DNA of 64,000 bases from an uncultured Pelagibacteraceae bacterium (GTDB lineage: Bacteria; Pseudomonadota; Alphaproteobacteria; Pelagibacterales; Pelagibacteraceae): contig CACCWT010000001.1 in the NCBI GenBank assembly GCA_902549785.1, forward strand, positions 10,108-74,107. The letters are read 5' to 3'. This document shows positions 52,486 through 60,792 of this stretch, piece after piece. The position numbers and the translations under genes were made by a program. The notes below the pieces were generated by a model that did no database searches, was not told where the DNA came from, and worked only from the letters and a program-made list of their open reading frames with translations. How positions within the stretch are numbered: position 1 is the stretch's first letter; each line of letters opens with the position of its first letter.

Positions 52486-53427
52486 TTAAATTTCATAACC
52501 TTTTTCTTCAGGTTGATTATCAATCAACTCCTCTGGAAAACCTTTAGCTCTAAAATCAATTTTATTTAGATCTTCCATTCTTTTTACTATCATTGATGAC
52601 CAGGCTCTTGAGCCATATTTTTTTTGGCCATCTTTAAAAATTTCAACTATCTTTGGAGAAATTTCCAAAGGTGCATTTAATTTTTTTGCGAGTTCATCGA
52701 ATAGTCCTGTATCTTTTAAAACAAGATCCATTGTAAAATTTATATTATAAGAGCCATTTAAAATGACTTGGCTCTCAGTTTCATGAACAAATGAATTTCC
52801 TGATGATACGGCAATTCCTTTATAAGCTTTTGCAAGATCTAGATTTGATTTTTTAGCCACTGTCCATGCCTCTCCAAGAGCAACCAAATGTGTGGAGGCC
52901 AAATAATTTGTAATTACTTTAAGAACAGAAGCAGTACCTAATTCTCCTGTATGTAATATTTTTCGCCCCATTACAGTTAAAGCAGGTAAAATCTTCTCGA
53001 ATGCATCCCTGTCTCCGCCAACAAATATTGCTATATTTCCTGACGCTGCTCTATGGCATCCACCACTTACTGGACCATCTAGGGGTATTGCCTTTTTTTC
53101 AATTATTTTTTTACCAATCCTTTTTACCTCTGCCTCATCAGTAGTACTCATTTCCAACCATATTTTATTTACAGAAATACCTTCTAGAATTCCATTTTGA
53201 CCCTCCATCACTTTTGCACAAATTTCAGGAGAAGGAAGACAAGTTATTATTAAATCAACTTCCTCAGCTAGCTCTTTAGCCGAGTTTGCAATTTTAGCTC
53301 CCAAAGCTTCAAATTGTTTTGTTAAATTTTTATCTAAATCTCTAACTGTTAAATTAAATTTATTCCTCAACAAACTCCCAGCTAGTTTTCCTCCAACATT
53401 TCCTAAGCCAATAAAACCTATATTCAT
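52486..53427 (-). CDS. 3-hydroxyisobutyrate dehydrogenase-family (beta-hydroxyacid) dehydrogenase
   Basis: A 313 aa NAD-dependent dehydrogenase. The Rossmann motif is GFIGLGNVGGKLAGSL (residues 4-19), the substrate motif DGPVSGGCHRAASGN (about 118-132) and the catalytic-Lys region VLKVITNYLA (about 170). The substrate is a beta-hydroxyacid, or the enzyme may reduce a semialdehyde. A C-terminal extension (about residues 290-313) is somewhat unusual. It shares one base with the EamA gene upstream and lies 21 bases before the aldehyde dehydrogenase gene. Confidence 0.87.
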   Translation of the reverse strand: MNIGFIGLGNVGGKLAGSLLRNKFNLTVRDLDKNLTKQFEALGAKIANSAKELAEEVDLIITCLPSPEICAKVMEGQNGILEGISVNKIWLEMSTTDEAEVKRIGKKIIEKKAIPLDGPVSGGCHRAASGNIAIFVGGDRDAFEKILPALTVMGRKILHTGELGTASVLKVITNYLASTHLVALGEAWTVAKKSNLDLAKAYKGIAVSSGNSFVHETESQVILNGSYNINFTMDLVLKDTGLFDELAKKLNAPLEISPKIVEIFKDGQKKYGSRAWSSMIVKRMEDLNKIDFRAKGFPEELIDNQPEEKGYEI

Positions 53428-54290
53428 TAATTTACCTCCTCTTTCTTTTTATATAATATCATTACGACACCAAATATTATTACTACTCCCCCAATAAATA
53501 ATTCACTTGTTGGTTTCTCGCCTAATAAAAATATTGCCGCAAGCAATCCAGTCGGTGGTATACCCATAGTTACTATAGGTAACACTTTATATAACGGATT
53601 ATTTTTTAGAACATAATAAAAGCATCCATAAGTTATAGGTTGCATAATAAATCCTATGTAAAATGCTATTAACCAATGATTAAATTTAGCAGTTGATAAA
53701 TATGATATGGTATCACCTTCAATTACTGCAGAAATTAAAATTAAAGTGGGTCCAGAAAATAATGCAAGCCATGCAACTAACGCTAAAGGATTAATTTCTT
53801 TACTCAAAGGTTTAACAATCACTTGACCGAGTGCCCATATTGCTGAACCTAGAATAGTAAGAGCGATACCAAATATTTTTCCATCTAAATTAGGTGAGCC
53901 AGTTAAAATGTAAACTCCAATAAAGGCAACTCCTATCCCAATCAAAGCTCTTAAAGTTGGTTTTTCTTTCAACATGAAAAAAGCAAATATTACTCCAAAT
54001 GGAACTTCTGTTTGTACTAATAATACTGCCGCTGATGCATCTATAAAATTTAAACCAGTATAGGTAATACTGTATTGCAATGTGTTTGCTATAAACGAAG
54101 CAAAAAAGATTTTTTTTAAGAAACCTTTTGGAATAGGAAACCACCAAATTAAAATAGAAGCAGCGAAAATAAATCTTAATCCCATTAGAAGTATTGGAGG
54201 AAAAGACTCAAAAGCAGGTTTCGCAATTACAAAACCAAAACCTAAAAAGATAGGAACAAGTGATGCAACTAGAGTATCTTTAAAATTCAT
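53427..54290 (-). CDS. EamA/DMT family permease
   Basis: A 287 aa membrane protein with about ten hydrophobic segments (FLGFGFVIAKPAFESFPPIL at the start and 'LTILGSAIWALGQVIVKPLS' in repeat two). It overlaps the HIBADH-type gene by one base and is first in a minus-strand run with the HIBADH-type dehydrogenase, aldehyde dehydrogenase, VOC protein and methyltransferase. Uptake of that pathway's substrate is possible. It is divergent from the EutA-like gene across a 60-base gap in which I see nothing definite. Confidence 0.82.
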   Translation of the reverse strand: MNFKDTLVASLVPIFLGFGFVIAKPAFESFPPILLMGLRFIFAASILIWWFPIPKGFLKKIFFASFIANTLQYSITYTGLNFIDASAAVLLVQTEVPFGVIFAFFMLKEKPTLRALIGIGVAFIGVYILTGSPNLDGKIFGIALTILGSAIWALGQVIVKPLSKEINPLALVAWLALFSGPTLILISAVIEGDTISYLSTAKFNHWLIAFYIGFIMQPITYGCFYYVLKNNPLYKVLPIVTMGIPPTGLLAAIFLLGEKPTSELFIGGVVIIFGVVMILYKKKEEVN

Positions 54291-54350
54291 TCAATTCATT
54301 TAATATTAATGATTATTCTAGAACTTATGATATATTCACTCTTTTAAAAT

Positions 54351-55091
54351 ATGAATTCAACAAAAATAGAACCAAAATACATAAGTAAATCAAATCCACG
54401 AGTTGGCCTTATTGCTCTTGCAAGTGATTTTATGATTGAGAGAGATTTTATTAATGTAATAAAGGATAGAGAAATTGATTTTTTTGTTAATAGAATAGAG
54501 TGTTATAATCCTTTAACCAAAGAAAATCTGATTAAAATGTCAGATAAAGTAACCAATGTTGCAAAAGATATTCTTCCAGACCAGGATATAGACTGTGTTG
54601 TCTATGGATGCACTTCAGGAACAATAGCTGCAGGATACAATTCAATAGAACAAAAGGTAAAAGCAGCAAAACCAATGGCTGAGGTTACAACACCAAGCAC
54701 CGCTGCTATAAAAGCTTTAAATAAATTAAATATACGCAAGCTTTGTTTATTTACTCCATACAGCAAAAAATTAAATGATGATGTTATAGAATATTTTAAA
54801 TCTGAAGGATTTGAAATAACCTCAAATTCTTATTTTGATATAGAGTCAGACTACGATATTGGTAAAGTAGATCAAAATTATTTGTATGATGTGTTGTCTA
54901 AAATAGATTTAAATGGCGCGGAAGCATTATTTGTATCTTGCACAGCTTTACCTGTACTTCCAATAATTGATAAACTTGAAAAAAAATTAAATTCAATTGT
55001 TTTATCAAGTAACCAGGCTTTAATCTGGGATACACTTGTTAAAATAAATAAAGATAATCAAGTTGAGGGTTTTGGAAAATTATTCAGATAG
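54351..55091 (+). CDS. Asp/Glu racemase/maleate isomerase family protein (EutA-like)
   Basis: A 246 aa protein of the maleate cis-trans isomerase/aspartate racemase superfamily, with two catalytic Cys in CVVYGCTSGT (C87) and LFVSCTALPV (C197) and the conserved TTPSTAAIKAL. It lies six bases before the ectoine hydrolase gene, and ectoine-utilisation clusters of other alphaproteobacteria carry a protein of this family (EutA) beside the hydrolase, so an EutA-like role is likely. The exact reaction is not established to my knowledge; it may act on ectoine-derived diaminobutyrate stereoisomers. Confidence 0.75.
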   Translation: MNSTKIEPKYISKSNPRVGLIALASDFMIERDFINVIKDREIDFFVNRIECYNPLTKENLIKMSDKVTNVAKDILPDQDIDCVVYGCTSGTIAAGYNSIEQKVKAAKPMAEVTTPSTAAIKALNKLNIRKLCLFTPYSKKLNDDVIEYFKSEGFEITSNSYFDIESDYDIGKVDQNYLYDVLSKIDLNGAEALFVSCTALPVLPIIDKLEKKLNSIVLSSNQALIWDTLVKINKDNQVEGFGKLFR

Positions 55092-55097
55092 AAAATA

Positions 55098-56267
55098 ATG
55101 TCATTTAGTAAAGAGGAATATCAAAAAAGATTAAAAAAAGTAAAGTCAATGATGGAAAAAAAAGGCATTGAACTTTTAATTTCTCACGACACTAATAATA
55201 TGAACTATTTGACTGGTTATGATGCTTGGTCTTTTTATTATGCTCAATGTGCAATTGTTCATATAAATGCAGATGAACCTCTTTGCTTTGTAAGAGCACA
55301 AGATGCTGGAGGCGCTTATATAAAAACTTATCTTAAAGATGAAAACATAATTGTGTATGATGAAAATTATATTCACACATGGCCAAAACATCCCTACGAT
55401 TATTTAGTTAAAATAATTAAAGACAGAAAATGGGATAAACTTTCGATTGGTGTTGAAATGGATGCCCATTACTTCACAGCTTTTTGCTATGAAAAGATAA
55501 AACAAGGTTTACCAAACGCAAAAATTAAAGACTCAGAACGTTTAGTCAACTGGGCGAGATTTGCAAAATCTGATGCAGAAATAAAATATATGAAAAATGC
55601 TGCATTGATTTCAGAAAAAGGGATGAAAACTGCAATGGAAGTAATTAAACCTGGCGTAAGACAATGCGATGCTGTTGGAGAGATACAAAAAACTTTATTT
55701 TATGGAACACCAGAGTTTGGAGGAGAATATTCGAGTATTGCAACACTTCTTCCAACAGGAAAGGGAACTTCAGCTTCACATTTAACTGCTACTCAAGATA
55801 AGTTTGTAGAGGGAGAAGCAACAATTGTAGAGTTATCTGGAGTTTACAAAAGATATCATGCTCCAATGGCAAGAACTGTTTTGTTAGGAAAACCCGATCA
55901 ACTAAAAATTGATACGATGAAAAAGACTATTGAGGCTCTAGAAGCTGGAATTAAAGTAACAAAAGCTGGAAATACTGCGAATGATGTTGCCCAAGCATTT
56001 TGGGGAGTTTTAGACAAATATGGAATAGAGAAAAAGTCTAGAACAGGTTACTCAATTGGTATTGGTTACCCACCAGATTGGGGTGAACATACTTTAAATA
56101 TATATAAAGAAGAAATGACTGAATTAGTTCCAAATTCTTGTTTTCATATGATAGCTGTAATGCAATTTGGTGATTGGGGAGTTGAAGCATCAGAATCTAT
56201 AAGAGTTACTAACAATGGATGTGAATTATTTTGTAATTATCCAAAAGAGTTACATATTAAGAGTTAA
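55098..56267 (+). CDS. doeA: Ectoine hydrolase (DoeA/EutD), M24 peptidase fold
   Basis: A 389 aa pita-bread enzyme that opens the ectoine ring to N-acetyl-L-2,4-diaminobutyrate. It matches DoeA as I recall it through MNYLTGYDAWSFYYAQCAIV, IGVEMDAHYFTAFCYE, GGEYSSIATLLPTGKG, YKRYHAPMARTVLLGKP, and the very characteristic SRTGYSIGIGYPPDWGEHTL and WGVEASESIRV. It differs from prolidases and creatinases in the last two blocks. No DoeB deacetylase, DoeC or DoeD follows; instead an ABC transporter does, 45 bases downstream. It may be cotranscribed with the EutA-like gene. Confidence 0.8.
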   Translation: MSFSKEEYQKRLKKVKSMMEKKGIELLISHDTNNMNYLTGYDAWSFYYAQCAIVHINADEPLCFVRAQDAGGAYIKTYLKDENIIVYDENYIHTWPKHPYDYLVKIIKDRKWDKLSIGVEMDAHYFTAFCYEKIKQGLPNAKIKDSERLVNWARFAKSDAEIKYMKNAALISEKGMKTAMEVIKPGVRQCDAVGEIQKTLFYGTPEFGGEYSSIATLLPTGKGTSASHLTATQDKFVEGEATIVELSGVYKRYHAPMARTVLLGKPDQLKIDTMKKTIEALEAGIKVTKAGNTANDVAQAFWGVLDKYGIEKKSRTGYSIGIGYPPDWGEHTLNIYKEEMTELVPNSCFHMIAVMQFGDWGVEASESIRVTNNGCELFCNYPKELHIKS

Positions 56268-56312
56268 TTAACTGTTGCAAATAACATAACTAAATGTTTT
56301 AAAAACTATCTT

Positions 56313-57398
56313 ATGTCAAAAAAAGCTGATTTCGTAAAATTTGATAAAGTAGATAAAAGTTACGATGGAAAAGTATTAGTAGTAAAAGATCTGAATTTAG
56401 ATATTGAAGAAGGCGAGTTTGTAACGATGCTTGGACCTTCTGGTTCAGGAAAAACCACATGTCTAATGATGCTTGCTGGTTTTGAAACTCCAACTAATGG
56501 AGAAATATTTTTAGATAACAATCCAATTTCAAATATTCCACCACATAAAAGAGGGATCGGAATGGTTTTTCAAAATTATGCTTTATTTCCTCACATGACA
56601 GTCTTTGAAAATTTAGCATTTCCGTTAAAGGTTAGAAAGATGTCTCAAGAGGATATAGAGAAAAAAGTCGACAAAGCTTTATCAATGGTCTCACTGGGTG
56701 GATTTGCAAACAGAATGCCAGGTCAACTGTCAGGTGGTCAACAACAAAGAGTAGCAGTTGCAAGAGCATTAGTTTTTGATCCTGCAGTGGTATTAATGGA
56801 TGAACCTTTAGGCGCCTTAGATAAAAATTTAAGAGAAAGTATGCAATACGAAATTAAACACATTCACGAAAGTATTGGTGTTACAGTTGTTTATGTAACT
56901 CATGATCAAGGTGAGGCTTTAACAATGTCAAATAGGATTGCGGTATTTAATGATGGCAAAGTTCAACAACTATCAAGCCCTGATAAGTTATATGAGGAAC
57001 CAGTTAACTCTTTTGTTGCAGAATTTATTGGAGAAAATAATACTTTTGGTGGAGAAGTTTCGGAAATTTCAAATGGAACATGTAAAGTGAAATTAGAAAA
57101 GGGTGAAATAATTGCCAATCCAATTTCTGTTAAATCTGTTGGAGAAAAAACTACAGTATCAATTAGACCAGAACGAGCTTTGATAAACCCTAAAGATAAA
57201 ATGGATAATAATCAAAAAGGAAAAATCGAAGAGGTCATTTATCATGGGGATCATACTAGAGTTAGATTAAATTTACTTGGTAATTCAGAATTTATATTGA
57301 AAGTTCCAAATAGTTCTCAAAATTTAGATATAAAACTTGGTAATGAAATTAATATTGGCTGGAATAGTCATGACGCTAGAGCTTTAGACCCAAAATAA
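56313..57398 (+). CDS. Pot-type ABC transporter ATPase
   Basis: A 361 aa ATPase of the PotA/spermidine-putrescine family. Walker A GPSGSGKTT, Q-loop MVFQNYALFPHMTVFENLAF, signature LSGGQQQRVAVARAL, Walker B VVLMDEPLGALD and a C-terminal TOBE-like domain (about residues 280-360) with 'SIRPERALI' are clear. The system takes up polyamines, opines or similar cations. It follows the ectoine hydrolase gene, so ectoine or a derivative is a possible substrate. A 98-base gap with a promoter separates it from the binding-protein gene. Confidence 0.9.
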   Translation: MSKKADFVKFDKVDKSYDGKVLVVKDLNLDIEEGEFVTMLGPSGSGKTTCLMMLAGFETPTNGEIFLDNNPISNIPPHKRGIGMVFQNYALFPHMTVFENLAFPLKVRKMSQEDIEKKVDKALSMVSLGGFANRMPGQLSGGQQQRVAVARALVFDPAVVLMDEPLGALDKNLRESMQYEIKHIHESIGVTVVYVTHDQGEALTMSNRIAVFNDGKVQQLSSPDKLYEEPVNSFVAEFIGENNTFGGEVSEISNGTCKVKLEKGEIIANPISVKSVGEKTTVSIRPERALINPKDKMDNNQKGKIEEVIYHGDHTRVRLNLLGNSEFILKVPNSSQNLDIKLGNEINIGWNSHDARALDPK

Positions 57399-57431
57399 CC
57401 TAAATTATTAGATTTTCGCCAAAATCACCTG

Positions 57432-57460
57432 TTGACTCTTATATTCTATGTTGCTGTACT
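57432..57460 (+). promoter_or_regulatory. Sigma-70-like promoter of the Pot-type binding-protein gene
   Basis: TTGACT (57432-57437) and TGTACT (57455-57460) with a 17-base spacer, about 30 bases upstream of the ATG. A strong Shine-Dalgarno GGAGG (57488-57492) lies 4 bases before the ATG. The rest of the 98-base gap shows nothing else. Confidence 0.4.
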
Positions 57461-57496
57461 CATTTTTTATAAAAAAAACGTTTAAACGGAGGATAA

Positions 57497-58615
57497 ATGA
57501 AAAAATTAAGTAAATTATTACTTGCTTTAACATTTGCAGTTTCTGTATCTACATCCGCTTTTGCAGTAGTTGTTGCATCATGGGGTGGAGCATACACAGA
57601 AAGTCAAAAGTTAGGATATGGTGATCCAACATCGAAGGCATTAGGTATACCAATCGAGTGGGTTGACTATTCAGGCGGACTTTCAGAAATTAAAGCGCAA
57701 ATAGAAGCAGGAGCAATCACATGGGATATTATAGACGTATTCGCTTACGATACTATTAATGGTTGTGATGAAGGAATTTTTGTTGAATTTGATTTTGACA
57801 AAGACTTCCCACCAGCACCAGATGGTACGCCTGCAAGTGAAGACTTCTTCACTGATATGCCAAGTAAATGTGCGGTAGGAAATATTTTATATTCTTGGAA
57901 CTATGCTTACAACAGTGATTTGTTAAAAAGCACTCCAACGACTTTAAAAGATTTCTTTAACACAAAAAGATTTCCAGGAAAAAGAGCTATTTACAAAAGT
58001 GCATTAACTAACTTAGAAATTGCATTAGCAGCAGATGGCGTAAAAATGGGTAAAGGTGGAGAATTTATCTACAAAAAATTAGAAGAGCCAGGATATGTTG
58101 ACAGAGCAATGAATAAAATCAAAGCACTATGTGAGGATCCAAATGGCGGATGTGTATTTTGGTCAGCTGGAGCTCAACCACCAGAATTATTAATGAGTGG
58201 TGAGGTTGTAATGGCAACTGGTTGGAATGGTAGATTTTTCAATGCAGCTGTTGGAGAAGGTGCTCCAATAGTTCAAGTTTGGGACGGACAAGGTCTTGAC
58301 TATGAATATTTTGCATTAGTTAAAGGTGGACCAAACCAAGAAGATGCTATGAAGGCTTTAGCAATGATGACAAGTACTGAGATGTTAGCAGGAAGTGCAA
58401 AATACATTGCATATGCACCATGGAGAAAATCATCAATTGCAGTTATGGAAGCAGGTGAGCCTTGGTATAAAGATGGAAAAACTAACATGGTTCCACATAT
58501 GCCAACAGCACCAGATAACCTTAAAAGATACTTCTTAGTAGACGCTGAGTACTGGGCTGATAACGGTACAGAGCTTGGTGAAAAATGGGAAGCTATGAAA
58601 GCTAGTATTAAATAA
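57497..58615 (+). CDS. Pot-type ABC transporter substrate-binding protein
   Basis: A 372 aa periplasmic binding protein (PotD-like fold). The signal peptide is residues 1-23 (ending TSAFA). The family opening VVASWGGAYTESQKLGYGDP, TWDIIDVFAYDT and LYSWNYAYNSDLL follow. Cys in NGCDEG, SKCAVG, ALCEDP and GGCVFW could form two disulfides. It has its own promoter and a strong ribosome site, and is followed by an intrinsic terminator, as for other binding proteins in this window. The ligand is unknown: polyamine-like compounds by family, ectoine by context. Confidence 0.9.
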   Translation: MKKLSKLLLALTFAVSVSTSAFAVVVASWGGAYTESQKLGYGDPTSKALGIPIEWVDYSGGLSEIKAQIEAGAITWDIIDVFAYDTINGCDEGIFVEFDFDKDFPPAPDGTPASEDFFTDMPSKCAVGNILYSWNYAYNSDLLKSTPTTLKDFFNTKRFPGKRAIYKSALTNLEIALAADGVKMGKGGEFIYKKLEEPGYVDRAMNKIKALCEDPNGGCVFWSAGAQPPELLMSGEVVMATGWNGRFFNAAVGEGAPIVQVWDGQGLDYEYFALVKGGPNQEDAMKALAMMTSTEMLAGSAKYIAYAPWRKSSIAVMEAGEPWYKDGKTNMVPHMPTAPDNLKRYFLVDAEYWADNGTELGEKWEAMKASIK

Positions 58616-58650
58616 TTAAAGTTTTAATCACTTTAATTTTATATTATATT

Positions 58651-58680
58651 AAGGGCGGTCGCATTGACCGCCCTTTTTTT
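58651..58680 (+). terminator. Intrinsic terminator abutting the next start codon
   Basis: A 10-bp perfect stem (AAGGGCGGTC / GACCGCCCTT) with a GCATT loop is followed by a T-run ending at 58680. The ATG of the permease gene begins at the very next base, 58681. Confidence 0.93.
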
Positions 58681-59934
58681 ATGAGCTCAGAAACAGGAAA
58701 AATTTTAACAACAGATGGAATTCCCTTAGAGGAAAGTCTAAAACAGGCAGAAAAGAAAAATAAAATTAAAGCTTTTTTATTAGTTGCACCATTATTATTA
58801 TTTTTAATTATTACATACATGATTCCAATTGGAGACATGTTCTCTAGAAGCATAGATGATAAGATGGTTACAAATATGCTTCCCAAAACTTATAAAGCAA
58901 TGGAAAATTGGGATGGAAAAGAATTGCCGTCAGAGGAAGTTTTTGAGGCATTTTACTTAGACTATAAAATTCTTGTTAAGAATAAAACAGCAGGAAAATT
59001 ACAGACACAATTAAATTATGAAAAAAATGGATTTAAGAGTGTTTTAAAAAAACTAGCAAGAAAACAAAAGAAATTTGAGGAGGGAAACTACAAAGAACAA
59101 ATAATGAAAGTTCATAAAAGATGGAGAAATGTTGAATATTGGAGAGCAATTAAAAGAAGAGCTCCATCTTATACATATTCAAAATACCTTAAAGGTGTAG
59201 ACATGTACTCCAATGAAGATGGAAAAATTGTTCAAGTTTCTGAGGATAGAAGAATTCATAGAATATTATGGATAAGAACAGTGGAGGTAGCTTTTTTTGT
59301 TACTTTATTTTGTTTTTTGATGGCTTACCCAATTGCACATTTACTGGCAACTCTACCAATGAAATATAGTAATTTGCTGATGATCTGTGTTCTTCTTCCT
59401 TTTTGGACATCTTTACTTGTAAGAACTGCAAGTTGGATGATTTTGTTACAGCAACAAGGAATTGTGAATGATTTCTTTGTTTGGACAGGTCTAGTTGCAG
59501 ACGATAACAGACCTGAGATGATGTACAATAAAACTGGAACTTACGTAGCAATGACTCAAATACTTTTACCTTTTATGGTTTTACCTTTGTATAGTGTCAT
59601 GAAAACGATCTCTCCAAGTCTTATGAGGGCCGGTAAGTCTTTAGGCGCAACTCCAACGGTTGCATTTTTTAAAGTCTATTTTCCACTTACAATTCCAGGA
59701 ATAGGTGCAGGTTGCCTATTAGTATTTATTTTAGCAATTGGATATTATATTACGCCAGCACTTGTTGGAGGTGCATCTGGAACACTTATTAGTAATCAAA
59801 TAGCATATCATATGAAAAGTACTTTAGATTGGAGTTTTGCATCGGCAATGGGTCTGATGCTTTTGACTGGTGTGTTAGCAATATATTGGATTTATAATAA
59901 ACTTGTTGGAGTTGATAACATCAAATTAGGTTAA
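58681..59934 (+). CDS. Pot-type ABC transporter permease (PotB-like, long form)
   Basis: A 417 aa permease; classical PotB is about 285 aa. After the first membrane helix (about residues 31-50) a charged soluble segment of about 140 residues (KAMENWDGKELPSEEVFEAF to VSEDRRIHRILW) precedes the usual permease domain with its EAA loop (GKSLGATPTVAFFKVYFPLT). Long forms of this kind occur in other alphaproteobacterial Pot systems. The start MSSETGK directly follows the terminator T-run with no room for a Shine-Dalgarno sequence, and no better in-frame start is visible. One other Pot-type permease gene follows after two bases. Confidence 0.87.
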   Translation: MSSETGKILTTDGIPLEESLKQAEKKNKIKAFLLVAPLLLFLIITYMIPIGDMFSRSIDDKMVTNMLPKTYKAMENWDGKELPSEEVFEAFYLDYKILVKNKTAGKLQTQLNYEKNGFKSVLKKLARKQKKFEEGNYKEQIMKVHKRWRNVEYWRAIKRRAPSYTYSKYLKGVDMYSNEDGKIVQVSEDRRIHRILWIRTVEVAFFVTLFCFLMAYPIAHLLATLPMKYSNLLMICVLLPFWTSLLVRTASWMILLQQQGIVNDFFVWTGLVADDNRPEMMYNKTGTYVAMTQILLPFMVLPLYSVMKTISPSLMRAGKSLGATPTVAFFKVYFPLTIPGIGAGCLLVFILAIGYYITPALVGGASGTLISNQIAYHMKSTLDWSFASAMGLMLLTGVLAIYWIYNKLVGVDNIKLG

Positions 59935-59936
59935 TT

Positions 59937-60791
59937 ATGGCGTTACCGAAATATACAGAACCACATTATAGAATTTGGCATTACTTTTATTTATTAATTT
60001 GTGGTTGTGTCTTTTTCTTTTTGATAGCTCCTTTATTTGTAATTTTTCCATTATCTTTTAATGCAGAAGAGTTTTTAGTTTTTTCTGATGGAATGAAAAG
60101 ATTAGACCCTGATGCATTCTCATTGAGATGGTATAAGGATATGATTTATGGAACAAAAAATCCATGGGGTTTAGCTGCAAGAAATAGTTTTATAATTGCT
60201 ATCTTTGCAACATTGGGATCAATTATTTTAGGTACTCTTGCCGCATTAGGTTTAAGTAGCAGACATATGCCTTACAAAGGTTTGATAATGGCAATTTTAA
60301 TTTCACCAATGATAGTTCCGCTAATTATTTCTGGAGTAGCGATTTTCTTTTTCATGGCAAAGGTAGGTTTGGCAGCAACTCATTTAGGTATAATACTGGC
60401 ACACATTATTCTTGGAACACCTTTTGTAGTAATAACTGTAACTGCAACACTTTCAGGTTTTGATCATAGTATTACACGTGCGGCCTCAAGTCTTGGAAGT
60501 AGTCCATATAATACATTTATGAAAATTACTTTACCTTTGATATTACCAGGAGTTATTTCTGGTGGTCTTTTTGCTTTTGTGACCTCTTTTGATGAGGTTG
60601 TCGTTGTATTATTCTTGGCAGGCTTAGATAATACTACAATACCAATTCAAATGTGGACTGGACTTAGGGAGCAATTAAGTCCGACAATTTTAGCTGTAGC
60701 AACCTGTTTGATTATATTATCTGTATTGATTTTATTAACCGCTGAACTTTTAAGAAGAAGATCTGAGAGATTAAGAGGAATAAATAGATAG
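59937..60791 (+). CDS. Pot-type ABC transporter permease (PotC-like)
   Basis: A 284 aa inner-membrane permease with six hydrophobic helices. The loop RAASSLGSSPYNTFMKITLP near residue 180 is the ATPase-coupling EAA motif, and 'FVTSFDEVVVVLFLAG' is the PotC hallmark. Normal length. It lies two bases after the PotB-like gene and completes the transporter. The stop is one base from that of the convergent thiolase gene. Confidence 0.9.
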   Translation: MALPKYTEPHYRIWHYFYLLICGCVFFFLIAPLFVIFPLSFNAEEFLVFSDGMKRLDPDAFSLRWYKDMIYGTKNPWGLAARNSFIIAIFATLGSIILGTLAALGLSSRHMPYKGLIMAILISPMIVPLIISGVAIFFFMAKVGLAATHLGIILAHIILGTPFVVITVTATLSGFDHSITRAASSLGSSPYNTFMKITLPLILPGVISGGLFAFVTSFDEVVVVLFLAGLDNTTIPIQMWTGLREQLSPTILAVATCLIILSVLILLTAELLRRRSERLRGINR

Positions 60792-60792
60792 T

